Positions 1 through 10,774 of a stretch of 64,000 nt of DNA are shown here, piece after piece. The notes under the pieces are model-generated. The model was given only the letters and a program-made list of their open reading frames with translations. It was not told the origin of the DNA and did no database searches. The position numbers and the translations under genes were made by a program. The stretch comes from Eriocheir sinensis (lineage: Eukaryota; Arthropoda; Malacostraca; Decapoda; Varunidae): contig NC_066531.1 in the NCBI RefSeq assembly GCF_024679095.1, forward strand, positions 10,512,234-10,576,233. Reading direction: 5' to 3'. Every line of letters begins with the position of its first letter. Position 1 is the first letter of the stretch.

Positions 1-2207
1 CAAAATAGCCTATCTCTTAAAAAATGCGTATACAGTAGGTACATATCAACTCAAGAGTGAGGCTGACAAACTAGAGGTGGACAGAATTCGCCGCGAAACC
101 AAGAAATTAATAAAACGAAACAAGAAAAATCTTGAAGAATATATAGCGGAAACGAGTAAATCTAATCCTAAAGAATTTTTTAGCTATATAAATAATAAAA
201 AGTCACTCACTTGTGGTATCGGACCGCTTGCTAATGGTAATGGTAACCACACGAACGATGAAAATGAAATGGCTGCAATCCTAAATAACTTTTTCGCATC
301 CGTATTTACCGACGAAGATTGTTTATCACCGCAACCGCCGGAGGTTAGAAGGACCGAAAAGATGTTAAGTGGCGTGCTCATCGTAGAAAGTGACATTTTA
401 CGCACAATTGAAAAGATCAAAGTAAGCAAAGCTCCTGGTCCAGACAAAATTACCCCTAGGGTCTTAAAAGAAATCAAACATCAAATTTGTAACCCGCTCT
501 CCATCATATTCAATAAATCTTTAACAGCTGGAAAAGTTCCGTCGGATTGGAAACTTGCAAATGTCACACCAATTTTCAAAAAGGGGGACAAGTCTCATCC
601 AGGAAACTATCGACCAATTAGCCTGACATCGATTGTTTGTAAGTTGATGGAGCCTATCATTCGCGACAATATGGTGAAATTCTTTGAAGAAAATAATATA
701 ATAAATAATTTGCAACATGGCTTCCGTAGTAAACGTTCGTGTTTGACTAACTTATTTGATTTTTTTCATTATATTTTTGAGGTGTTCGATGAAAGCAGAT
801 CAGTAGATATCATATACCTGGATTTTCAAAAGGCATTTGATAAGGTCCCCCACCAACGATTGCTCAGCAAAATATCGGCGCACGGTATCTCGGGTAACAT
901 TCACGATTGGCTTGTGGACTGGTTCTCTGAGCGGAAACAGAGAGTAGTTCTAAACGGTGTTACATCTAACTGGCTCGACGTCAGAAGCGGCGTACCTCAA
1001 GGATCAGTGCTTGGCCCCATGCTCTTCTTAATTTATGTTAATGATATCGATGATGGGCTCACTTGCAAAGTATCAAAATTTGCTGATGACACAAAAATTG
1101 CTAGTAAAGTAACTGCGACACTCGATGAAGAAGCTTTACAATCAGATCTAGATCGACTTGCACGTTGGCCCAATCAATGGCAAATGAAATTTAACGTTGA
1201 CAAATGTAAAGTGTTGCACATCGGAAAAAATAACAATCGCGTTCGGTACGTAATGAATGGCCAACAACTTTCTGCAGTAAGTAAAGAAAAGGATCTTGGA
1301 ATCACTATATCAAGCGATTTAAAGCCCGGTCAGCATTGTTCAGAGGTAGATAAAACTGTAAACAAATTGGTTGGCTTCATCGGACGAGTCTTTAATAATA
1401 AATCGGAAAAAGTAATATTAAAACTGTATAATTCGTTGGTTCGACCCCGTCTAGAGTACTGTGTACAGTTTTGGTCTCCCTACTACAGAAAAGACATAGA
1501 AAAGTTGGAACGGGTTCAACGAAGAGTAACAAAGATGATTCCTAGGTTGAGAAATTTGTCATATGAAGAAAGGCTTAAAGAAGTAAATTTATTCAGCCTA
1601 TCAAAATGAAGAATGCGAGGCGATCAAATAGAAGTGTTTAAAATGTTTAAAGGATTCAGTGATATTAATGTGGAAGATTACTTTACAATTGATCGATCAA
1701 ATAGAACAAGAAGAAATCACAATTTGAAGATAAGTGGTAAAAGATTCTCGTCGCACGAAGCTAAGCACTTCTCCTTCAATCGAGTTGTTAATGTTTGGAA
1801 CTCTCCACCTTGTGATGTCGTTGAAAGTACAACAGTTACGGCCCTCAAGAATAGATTAGACAAGTGTTTTGAATCCAACCAGCAACTAAGATATTACTCA
1901 TTGTCGTAATAACGTTAAGTTCTTTCGAATACTGGTGTCCTTGTCCGCTTTTATCGCCCGGTTAGTGGTAGCAGTAATGGTAGTTCTTTCCTCTTTCCTA
2001 CAAATTTCCATGCAGTTTTTCCATGCTGCATGGTTCTTTTTCCTTTCCAGCCAGCTTTGGCTGGAGGGATAGGGGGGTGGGGAGGAGCCTTCGCCTTTGC
2101 TGTCCTTCATCTTCCACCTTTGATTAGATAGTTAGTGTAGCTTGTCACAAACAGCCTCGTAAGGATTAGCAAGTCTGCTGTTGTTTGTTCTTTCTTTGTG
2201 TTCCTTT
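1..2207 (+). mobile_element. CR1/Jockey-type LINE, 3' part with 3' UTR
   Basis: The non-LTR retrotransposon enters from the left edge, so its 5' part is outside the window. A reverse transcriptase frame fills 2-1909. It is followed by about 300 bp of untranslated sequence with a pyrimidine-rich stretch and a G-rich block near 2060-2090. I place the 3' end near 2207, where a tRNA-like sequence starts; that boundary is a judgement. No target-site duplication can be tested because the left end is missing. Confidence 0.8.
2..1909 (+). pseudogene. LINE reverse transcriptase ORF with one nonsense codon
   Basis: The frame is open from base 2, so the apparent start at 77 is not real; it is a GTG inside the ORF. 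Counting from 77, reverse transcriptase motifs run in order: KAPGPDK near residue 118, NYRPISLTS near 177, YLDFQKAFD with the motif-A Asp near 249, GVPQGSVLGP near 305 and the catalytic FADD at 335-338. A TGA at 1607-1609 stops the frame, but the same frame continues from 1613 as RMRGDQIEVFK and on through the usual C-terminal segment to TAA at 1907-1909. The stop sits where homologs usually have Arg, so a CGA-to-TGA transition is the simplest cause. The product would copy LINE RNA at nicked chromosomal DNA. Only this one visible lesion suggests a fairly young copy. The clade (CR1-like versus Jockey-like) is not settled. Confidence 0.85.
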
Positions 2208-2258
2208 GAGGCAGACGCTCTATCCACTGAGCTATCGGGTCGTGTCAGCTACCGGACC
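2208..2258 (-). repeat. tRNA-derived SINE head fragment
   Basis: On the minus strand this reads as the 5' half of a tRNA, including TAGCTCAGTGGATAGAGC, which matches an RNA polymerase III A box and D arm. No B box is seen next to it, so it is a truncated tRNA-derived SINE or tRNA fragment rather than a functional tRNA. It abuts the LINE 3' end. Confidence 0.45.
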
Positions 2259-2278
2259 GTGTGTGTGTGTGTGTGTGT
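2259..2278. repeat. (GT)n microsatellite
   Basis: Ten GT units immediately before the intron end of the first receptor phosphatase-like exon. Confidence 0.9.
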
Positions 2279-2309
2279 ATGTGTACTAACATGCTTTTGT
2301 CGTTTTCAG

Positions 2310-2382
2310 GTTCAAGGGAAAAACAGAGGAGTGGAAGAGTTCGGTGATGAGTCTATAATGATCGCCACCACCATGCTGGGAG
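2310..2382 (+). CDS. Internal exon: FN3-domain end of a receptor tyrosine phosphatase-like gene
   Basis: A 73-nt exon bounded by a TACTAAC branch-point-like sequence, a pyrimidine stretch and CAG, and by the donor GAG/GTAAGA. Only one frame is open. It encodes 24 residues beginning VQGKNRGVEEFGDES and ending IATTMLG, which fits the last strands of a fibronectin type III domain (the x-V-x-A-x-N-x-x-G pattern followed by S...T). It leaves one base over (phase 1). The next exon I recognise, 9410-9581, needs two bases from its predecessor, so at least one exon of length 1 modulo 3 lies unseen between them, or the two do not splice directly. Assignment to the same gene as 9410 and 16914 rests on strand, order and domain logic. 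It could belong to another FN3 receptor. Confidence 0.55.
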
Positions 2383-2701
2383 GTAAGACTCCCTTCCCTT
2401 CCTTGCCTCCCCTCTTTGTACACGCATCTGGCAGTAGCAGAGAGTGTGAAGATCCCTTGACCCCTCACCCCCACACAAAGCTCACCTCCTTGCCTGTCTC
2501 TGTTCTCGGTACCATCGCAAGTCGTGGGACTAAACGCCACTGTGTCGTGGCTCACCGTGTCGTGGGAAACACCCAAGATCGACACGGGTATTACCAGCTT
2601 CTACAACGTTTCCCTCCGTCGCGCAAACAGCTCCACCGACAACCCTCAATGGAACAAAATCGCAAACATAACAACGGCTCAGGTTTGAAGCTGCCAAGTA
2701 T

Positions 2702-3090
2702 GAGGCGATCTGGAGCGTGTGATTTGTGGACAGCCTGGTGTGTTCAATGACGTAATGACGGGCGAGGCGTGTGACTGGTGGACAGCCTGGTGTGTTGAGT
2801 GACGTAATGACGGACGAGGCGTGTGATTGGTGGACAGCCTGGTGTGTTCAGTGAAGTAATGACGGGCGAGGCGTGTGATTGGTGGACAGCCTGGTGTGTT
2901 GAGTGACGTAATCACGGACGAGGCGTGTGATTGGTGAACAGCCTGGTGTGTTCAGTGACGTAATGACGGACGAGGCGTGTGATTGGTCGACAGCTTAGTG
3001 TGTTCAGTGACGTAATCACGGACGAGGAGTGTGATTGGTGGACAGCCTGGTGTAGATGAGACGTGTGATTGGTGGACAGATGTGACTGGC
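2702..3090. repeat. 52-bp tandem repeat with CCAAT and CRE-like motifs
   Basis: About seven copies of a 52-bp unit. Most contain GATTGGTGGACAGCC (reverse CCAAT) and GTGACGTAATGACG (CRE/ATF-like). Copies alternate between TTCAGTG and TTGAGTG and between GACGGGC and GACGGAC. The last copies are degenerate. Confidence 0.9.
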
Positions 3091-3200
3091 AATGATGTAA
3101 TCCCCATATTAATCATATTCTTAAAGTCCCCCGCTAAAGTCTCCTCCTGTATTTGATCTCCCTTTCAGCTCTTTCTTTTTACTTTTGCAGGGGAGTAGCG

Positions 3201-3203
<3 letters not shown>

Positions 3204-3236
<33 letters not shown>
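3204..3236. repeat. Poly(T) tract
   Basis: A run of 33 T. It may be the tail of a minus-strand retroelement, but no element body was recognised next to it. Confidence 0.9.
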
Positions 3237-3237
<1 letters not shown>

Positions 3238-3265
3238 AGCTGCCTCCTTCCTTTAATATATCCCC

Positions 3266-3425
3266 CCTCAGTAAAGTCCCTCGCAGAGTTCCCTTCCTCA
3301 GTAAAGTTCCCAGCAGTGTTCCTTCCCTCAGTAAAGTCCCCAGCAATGTCCCTTCACTCTGTAAAGGTCACCGCAGTGTTCCCTTCCTCAGTAAAGTCCC
3401 CAACAGTGTTCCTTCCCTCAGTAAG
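3266..3425. repeat. 30-bp tandem repeat
   Basis: Five to six copies of a unit built on CTCAGTAAAGTCCCCAGC and GTGTTCCTTCC. The 30-bp period keeps a 10-residue reading frame by arithmetic only. No gene is inferred. Confidence 0.85.
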
Positions 3426-3720
3426 TTCTTGTATAGTGACCAAAAAAACTGCTGCATACTCTAGCCTTTGTCTAGGCAATGTTATTATTTTCTTCATCAT
3501 GTCCCCATTCAAGTAGTGAAATGCCACTCTAATATTTGCAGCAAATTATGTTTTTCCAAATATTTTGTTTATGTGCTTCTCGTGTCTTTATATCTTGTAT
3601 CTTAATACCTTCCTTCACTGTTTCGATGATTGTCCCTCCCATCTTTTACACTTCACTTGGTCTATTTTTAATCTTGCCCATTTTCATCGTGTGACACTTT
3701 TCATTAAACTCGATTTCCAA

Positions 3721-4659
<939 letters not shown>

Positions 4660-4665
<6 letters not shown>

Positions 4666-4736
4666 AATAAAAACCCACACTGGCAGACGATAGAGTTATA
4701 TTTTTAACCAAACAGTTTCGGTGGACACTGCCACCA
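4660..4736 (-). repeat. Penelope terminal inverted arm, left
   Basis: A near-perfect inverted copy of 5057-5134. On the minus strand it reads CCACCGAAACTGTTTGG and then a run of about 50 bases shared with the right arm. Confidence 0.85.
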
Positions 4737-4743
4737 TCTTCAG
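4715..4743 (-). ncRNA. Hammerhead-ribozyme-like core of the Penelope terminal repeat
   Basis: On the minus strand CTGAAGA is followed by a possible 5-bp stem (GGTGG / CCACC, loop CAGTGT) and then GAAAC. This is the order of the conserved hammerhead core, and Penelope-like elements are known to carry such motifs. A GTC that could be the cleavage site lies about 30 bases further on. One extra base next to stem II and a weak stem III make activity uncertain. The right arm lacks CTGAAGA. Confidence 0.4.
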
Positions 4744-5056
4744 TGGTGTAAAGGAAGAGTAGAAGTAGTTACAAAGTTTTACAATTCTCCTTATACACAC
4801 AATTGAACGCGTAGCCTACCTAAGTATGGGAGGGGCTGGAAAGAAAGGGAAGGGTGCGTCCGTCAGGTCTGGGGGAGGGAAGTGAGGTCACGGCCACGCC
4901 CCAACGCTGCGGCTGACACATTGGGGGGATGGGAGAGTAGGAGTAGGACGGGGATGGGCAGAATATAATCTAATTGACAAACAGGAAAAATTAAAATTAA
5001 AAACGAGATAAGGACAGGGAGGTTGGGCAACCCTGAGCCATAAGGTCGTATATAGG

Positions 5057-5134
5057 TGGTGGCAGTGTCCACCGAAACTGTTTGGTTAAAAATATAACTC
5101 TATCGTCTGGCAGTGTGGGTTTTTATTTATACAT
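5057..5134 (+). repeat. Penelope terminal inverted arm, right
   Basis: Inverted partner of 4660-4736, differing at only a few positions. It lies directly upstream of the Penelope ORF. Confidence 0.85.
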
Positions 5135-5169
5135 CAAGAAATCACGTCAGTGTGATCACCCGCTCTACC

Positions 5170-6290
5170 ATGGATCCCACGTTAAGACGACAGCTCTTCT
5201 GCTTCTTCACCTTAACCTTCCCGCATCTAGTTTCCTGTTTCCGGCACTACGAGAAGCAACTCATCGCTGTTAAAACCAAGAAACTTCAACTGCACTTTAT
5301 CCAAGACTGTCTCCAAGAACAAGTCTTTCTCAGATCGCTTCACCCTGCTCGTTTCCGGCAGCGTCCGCACAACACATCCTTAAAGAGAGCATTCAACGTC
5401 ACAAGAGGGAAACTGACAACGTGTACCATCGCCTGCGTGCAAGTCTAAGGATCCATCACAACCACGTACCCCAGGAGCTGCTACAAGTTCTTTTGGACAC
5501 AGCAAGCTATAAGTGTGAAAAGGAAACCCGTATGGAACAAGGAAAATTAAACAGAAAACTCTGTGGATTGATAAACAACAGTGTGTGGAGCTCAAGTGGA
5601 ATTTGTGGTGCAGTGTTAAATCTTTCATCATACGTGCTTAGTAAAGTGGAGAAAGAAGTGCTCAGCCTCGGCCTATCTTTTGCACTCAAACCGAACAACA
5701 GCATTGGCTTAGATTTCGTTACGAACACAGTGAACAAATGGTTTGAATTTCCCTGTATTAGCGGTGTAATTGCGAGTAGTCTCATTAATCATTTTCATTC
5801 ACTGGACTCCATCCCCAGAAGATATCGTGTGTCACTGGAAAATTTGAGGAAAAACAAAAATATTTTTATCACCAAAGCGGCCAAAAGTAACACTGTAGTG
5901 ATCCTCAACAAGACTGACTATACTGCCAAAATGAACACTCTTCTAAGTGATACCAACACCTACAGAAAACTTAGGTCATCACCCCTAAAGAGTTTATCCT
6001 CAGCTTTTAATAGAAAAGTAAGAGAAGTTTTACACAATGTACCCAATATTGATGCCAAAAACTTTCTTCAAATCACCCAAAACTACGGTCTACCCAAAAC
6101 TCACAAAAATAATATTCCCCTTCGCCCGATTATATCACAATGCGGTTCGTTCACTTACAAACTTTCCAAATTTCTTGCCAACAAATTATCACCCCTCGTA
6201 GGCACAATATCCGGATCTCATGTGAAAAATTCCACAGATTTCATTAACAAAATTAAAGACTTGAATCTTGCTTCCGGAAAAATGGTTAGT
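5170..6290 (+). pseudogene. Penelope-like reverse transcriptase, N-terminal half
   Basis: An ATG at 5170 opens a frame that ends at 5446. The homologous frame continues from about 5421 to 6290, so a frameshift lies near 5420-5440. The second piece carries ITKAAKSNTVVILNKTDY, then YGLPKTHKNNIPLRPIIS and the segment KLSPLVGTISGSHVKNSTDF, all characteristic of Penelope reverse transcriptases. It ends at GKMVS, just before the motif-A Asp, where the LINE-A poly(T) end begins. The C-terminal half resumes at 7039. Confidence 0.85.
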
Positions 6291-7038
6291 TTTTTTTTTT
6301 TTTTATAACAAAGGAGGCGGCTCAAGGGCACACACAAAAAGAAAACAATAATAAAAAAAGCCCTCTACCCGCTGCTCCTAAAAAAAGAAACAAAAGAGGT
6401 GGCCGAAAGCAAGACCAAATACGGGAGGAGAGATGTCCTGATACCCTCCTCTTGAAAGAGTTCAAGTCGTAGGCAGGAGGAAATACAGATGAACGAAGAT
6501 GGTTCCAGAGTTTACCAGCGTGAGGGATGAAAGAGTGAAGGTGCTGGTTAACTCTTGCATAAGGGGTTTGGACAGTATAGGGATGAGCATGAGTAGAAAG
6601 TCGAGTGCAGCGGGGCCGCGGGAGGGGGGCAGGCATGCAGTTAGCAAGTTCAGAAGAGCAGTCAGCGTGGAAATATCGATAGAAGATAGAAAGAGAGGCA
6701 ACATTGCGGCGGAATTTAAGAGGTAGAAGACTATCAGTATGAGGAGGAGAGCTGATGAGACGAAGAGCCTTAGCCTCCACTCCGTCCAGAAGAGCTGTGT
6801 GAGTGGAGCCCCCCCACACATGAGATGCATACTCCATACGAGGGCGGACAAGGCCCCTGTATATGGACAGCAACTGTGCAGGGGAGAAGAATTGGCTCGA
6901 GGAAACTGATTTAGTAAGAGATGAGATATGAAGTTTCCAGTTGAGATTTTGAGTTAAGGACAGACCGAGGATGTTTAGTGTTGAGGAAGGTGATAGCTGG
7001 GTGTTATCAAAGAATAGCGGATAGTTGTTTGGATAGTT
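6291..7038 (-). mobile_element. LINE-A copy 4, 5'-truncated
   Basis: A minus-strand copy of the LINE described at 12250-15592, holding only the C-terminal domain of the reverse transcriptase ORF (LNILGLSLTQNLNWKLHIS to the SSR end) and the short 3' UTR. The T tract at 6291-6304 is its poly(A) tail. It lacks the segment GVLYRLRQ seen in other copies. Integration took place inside the Penelope reverse transcriptase motif A. The flanks share about five bases (TAGTT), blurred by the T tract. Confidence 0.9.
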
Positions 7039-7655
7039 GATGTTGACTCCCTTTTTACCAAAGTTCCTATAGACGATGTGCAAGAAAATGGTCTGATTGC
7101 CAACTTGACTTAGGTATGCCTGTTAACACATTCATTGAACTTGTTGGATTATACGTAAGTTCTAAGTCTTTTTCTTTTGGGGACGATTTTTATATGCAGT
7201 GTTTTGGTATGGGTATGGGTTCCCCTTTGTATCCAGTACTAAGTAACTTATATATGGAATATTTTGAAACTGAGCTTTTGCCTAGCATTTCATCTCCACA
7301 ATTAATTTGGTTTCGTTACGTCGACAACATTTTCTCGTTCTGGCCTTCAACCCAATATAATTTCGATGAATTTTTTGCCCAATTAAACACCCTCGCCCCT
7401 TCAATAAAATTTAGTTGAATGGTAAGCAAACGACAGACTTCCCTTCCTAGACGTCCTGGATCTGGATCTGGATGCGCAGGGTACCCAAGAAGGTGCATAA
7501 CACGCATTCAAAAAACTAATAACACACTCAGCTTCAAGGTATATCGAAAACCTACAAACTGCAACTTATTCATACATTATTTCTCCTATCATCACCGCTC
7601 CATAAAATTGTCTGTCAGAGGCAGGAGGGGAGTACTTTGAAAGAATGTAAGCCCC
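7039..7655 (+). pseudogene. Penelope-like reverse transcriptase, C-terminal half
   Basis: The frame resumes with DVDSLFTKVPIDD, which completes the motif broken at 6290. It continues through SFGDDFYMQCFGMGMGSPL (motif B) and WFRYVDNIFSFWP (motif C), then a stop near 7418 and a frameshifted FKVYRKPTNCNLFIHYFSYH segment to 7640. Penelope enzymes normally have YVDD; here the second Asp is Asn, which would remove a catalytic metal ligand. No endonuclease domain follows. Confidence 0.85.
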
Positions 7656-7749
7656 GGTTTTGATTTCCCTTCATACCATCAAAATATGTGATTTCATTGT
7701 CATTATTTTCTGATCAGCCTTCATTATCATAGGACCAGACATTACTGGG

Positions 7750-8095
7750 GTGGAGAGAATAGTTGAGTTCGCGATTAAAAGTTAGTCCGAGGGGGAACTA
7801 AAGAGAATAATCAAGGTTGAATTTATATTAGTATGAGGGAAACTTACCTAGCCTAACCTAGAGAAAACAATGGCTCAGGAACGTCAGAAAGAGAGAATCA
7901 ACGCCTGAGATGAATAAGAAGAAAACGAATGCAAATCAATATTTTAAAATCAGAGGACGTGACAGTAGAGAGAATAGTTGAGTTCACGATGAAAAGTTAG
8001 TCCTTGGGGAAACTAAAGAGAATAATTAAGGTTGCCTTGATATTAGTATGAGGGAAACTTACCTAACCTAACCTAGAGAAAACAATGGAGAAACC
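7750..8095. repeat. Two direct copies of a ~125-bp repeat with CCTAA runs
   Basis: 7752-7880 and 7970-8093 are about 90 percent alike by eye, starting GAGAGAATAGTTGAGTTC and ending CTAACCTAGAGAAAACAATGG. Each ends with two or three CCTAA units, like the arthropod telomere repeat, but too few to call telomeric. The second copy runs into the 3' side of the minus-strand exon at 8180-8336. Confidence 0.75.
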
Positions 8096-8179
8096 TAATC
8101 TGGACCGGGGCAGACTGTTGGAGCCTAACTGGCGCACTGGAAGCTGTCGTCGAACAGCCAGTCACCAATTTTTCCTTAC

Positions 8180-8336
8180 TGCAGGATTCACTGGCACAGA
8201 CATAAATATCTTCCGTGGAGTACTTTTGTCCGTACTCTTGCACATTGGCACGAAGCACCAACGACTGCGGGTCAAGTCTCCAGGCATTGCTAGCCACTAG
8301 AAAAATACACCACAACACGAAATATCGGAGAAACAT
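8180..8336 (-). CDS. First coding exon with signal peptide, possible M13 (neprilysin-like) peptidase
   Basis: The minus-strand ATG at 8336-8334 starts 52 codons plus one base, ending at the donor TGCA/GTAAGG. The N-terminus MFLRYFVLWCIFLVASNA is a classic secretion signal with a likely cleavage before WRLDPQ. The mature part ends IYVCASESC. A C-x-x-x-x-C just after the leader resembles the start of M13 metallopeptidases, where a VC....C motif precedes the catalytic region, but this is a weak guess. Promoter-like CRE, CCAAT and E-box motifs lie 30-70 bp upstream, which supports a real first exon. The frame runs on past the donor to 8073, but that extension looks unrelated to any protein. Later exons would lie at lower coordinates and were not recognised. 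Confidence 0.5.
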
Positions 8337-8410
8337 TACGTTGGCGGCCTCCTGACATACCTAGTGACGTCACGACCAATCAGCACCCGTTTCCAAGTCA
8401 CGTGATTTTT
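8337..8410 (-). promoter_or_regulatory. Putative promoter: CRE, CCAAT and E-box
   Basis: Upstream of the signal-peptide exon lie a perfect palindromic CRE TGACGTCA (8365-8372), a CCAAT box (8375-8380, ATTGG on the minus strand) and an E-box CACGTG (8399-8404). No TATA box is apparent. Their spacing within 70 bp of a start codon with a secretion signal supports a promoter. Confidence 0.45.
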
Positions 8411-9110
8411 CCTCAACTTTAATCCACATTTTATACCACATATACTATTTTACTTGAAGAAAATAATATTACCATAGGTGAATTTAGGGCCTATTTCATC
8501 CATACAGACAGAATTTGAAATAAATATGTTGACAGGAAACATTTCCATTGTAATAGAGCGCTTAAAATGTTGTTATTACCTGGTCCAGTTCTCACTTGTA
8601 ACACTTTAAAATCCGTTTTGACCTATATCATTACCTCTCCACCACTCTTCCCCATTATGCCTTTTCTATATATGTTATAATTGCACTGGTCTATTCCCAC
8701 CAGTTATATTCATTTTATTAGTTTTGTTTCAGTGGTTTACATTACATCTGGTTTAGCTTTTAGGTTTTTAATTCTAGATTTTTTTTATATAAGTCCGTCG
8801 ACATTAGAGTACATTAACCTAAGCTATTTCGTTCCCTTCTCTGTCTTATTTTGTTGCTGTTTAATTGTTATTTTCCTCCCTCTTCTTGAGCCACCACTTC
8901 ATCACTCTATCGTTTCGCATTCTCCCCCCCAAAAAAACTCTCCCTTTTTTACTCTTTCTGATTGCTCTTTCTTCGTTCCTCTGCTTTGCTTCGCTCACAA
9001 TTTTCCTCATTTGCATGAACTCTTTCCTCTAGTCTCATATTTTTCTTAAATATGTGTCTGTATATTGTTATAGACCTTTTAGTTTTCCACTCCAATTTAT
9101 AATCATCTCC

Positions 9111-9111
<1 letters not shown>
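8411..9111. other. Intergenic or intronic, T-rich
   Basis: AT-rich sequence with a long pyrimidine bias on the plus strand around 8830-9060. No coding exon, RNA gene or recognisable mobile element was seen. Confidence 0.5.

Positions 9112-9152
<41 letters not shown>
9112..9152. repeat. (GT)n microsatellite
   Basis: About 20 GT units. Confidence 0.95.
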
Positions 9153-9155
<3 letters not shown>

Positions 9156-9409
9156 AAGGATAATCATTATAATCATAATGGTTTTCTGGAAGTATTCAGC
9201 CATGGGATGAAAATAAACAAAATGTAAATGCAATGGCAGAGAAAGAGGATTGTTACTTACGCAGGGAATCACAGTGAAAGGATAAACCAAAAATGTAGGC
9301 GCCGGCTTGGGAGCAACGTGAGTTACACACGTTAAGGTAGGAGTGACAGACGTACTACCTCGCCTAACCGTCCACTCTGCTGGGCACTAATCTCCCTCCT
9401 CTCCCTCAG

Positions 9410-9581
9410 GTCGCACTACGTGATGGTGCAGCAGGATGGGACAGGCGTGCCGCAAAGGAACTTGGAGCAGAACCTCATGAATATAGCGTTCGTCCTCGTG
9501 GATAGCGAGGAAAAAAACACAACTAGCAAGAGCAGTTCAGTTTACTCTCCGAAAATGTACATTGCGGCCAAGCTGCAGCAG
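9410..9581 (+). CDS. Exon: membrane-proximal ectodomain of a receptor protein tyrosine phosphatase-like gene
   Basis: A 172-nt exon after a long pyrimidine tract ending CCCTCAG, with donor CAG/GTGAGT. One base plus 57 codons are open, leaving phase 0. The peptide starts SHYVMVQQDGTG and ends SPKMYIAAKLQQ. A Y-x-V-V strand followed about 45 residues later by Y-I/V-A-A-x-L is the layout of the extracellular domain next to the membrane in receptor tyrosine phosphatases. The following exon at 16914 starts in phase 0 and supplies the matching GDxxxY...NPPL-like segment, which makes the pair convincing. The family is membrane-anchored and removes phosphate from tyrosines. The catalytic domains are not in this window. 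Confidence 0.7.
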
Positions 9582-10363
9582 GTGAGTGGCATTGTTGCTT
9601 TCGCTGAGGTAACGAGTAATCGATTTAAATAATGGAACGCGGCCAAAATGAAGCAGGCGGATGGTGATGAGCCCCTGGCCCCTCAACGGTGTCTCAAGAG
9701 TCAGGTTAACATCTGCCTGATATCTGCCGGTTGATCATTGCAAATTAATAATTACAAAAGGTAGTTCTACTCGGTCACTGATGCTGACGTGCCGCGAGTG
9801 CTCTTGTGCTGGATAGATGCCTCGTAAATTAATGTTTTCTCATCAAACTCACCCCTTTGCAAATTCTCTACATAATGGCAAATATAACCAATATCTTCAC
9901 TCCATCTCTTTCACGGTTAACTCTGCAACAACCTTCCCTAGTCTGTATCTCTTACTTCCTGCGACTCAGTCTTCAGGTGGGGAGTATCATGATGAATCCT
10001 TAGCCACAAGTGTTATTTCTTTCAGTATCTTCCTGTACATTCAGAATTGCTAGGATTAGCAGATACGATTTTAACATTTTCATTATTTTGTTCGTAATAT
10101 AAGTAAAAAGTAATATGTCATTCACAAATGTTTTCTACCCTCTTTTCAAGTAGGGATACACACTGTAAAGGATATACAGTACAAAAGAGTTGCTGACATC
10201 CAAGTCACAACAAAGATGATTCCATAAAACCCATGATTATGTCTGATACATGCCAGTAATAGGCATATGACTTGCTTACATATAAGTAGCTGCTTGTATG
10301 ATTAGCTTCCCATCAACACCAGGGTGTCATCAGCTTGGTATTAGGGTAAAATCATGCAAGGTA
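9582..10363. other. Intron sequence, nothing recognised
   Basis: Part of the putative intron between exons 9410-9581 and 16914-17037. No element or exon recognised. A short stretch near 10310-10345 (CATCAACACCAGGGTGTCATCAG) has a diverged counterpart near 18916. Confidence 0.45.
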
Positions 10364-10680
10364 CAGTCGCGATATGAAGTGATGTCGCCGCTCTCAAAAT
10401 GTTCCGTACGGGAGCATTTGAAGGTAACGGAAGTGATGTGTATTTATTGTTTATGTTATAATGTTCCCTTTCAATGATAATCTATAATACGTTGTGATGT
10501 AAAAGACGGTAAAATAACGTAGTTGTACCTGAATTACAATTATACATTCAATTGTTTTAAAAAAATGCGACTGCGAATGTCATGTGTTGTCTTCAGTACT
10601 GAAGACAACCTTGAAATTATTTAGCTCACGTCGTGTGATTATCTTTGCAAAACAGTTGTTACACGTCTTTCAGATTCAGG

Positions 10681-10774
<94 letters not shown>

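Noticed and set aside
2208..2258. Functional tRNA gene
   Set aside because: No B box, acceptor pairing or T arm next to the A-box-like half.
2181..2750. 189-codon frame across 2181-2750 as one protein
   Set aside because: It runs through a GT repeat and past a strong donor at 2383. Only the 73-nt exon inside it makes sense.
7840..8090. Interstitial telomere
   Set aside because: Only two or three CCTAA units per copy of a longer repeat.
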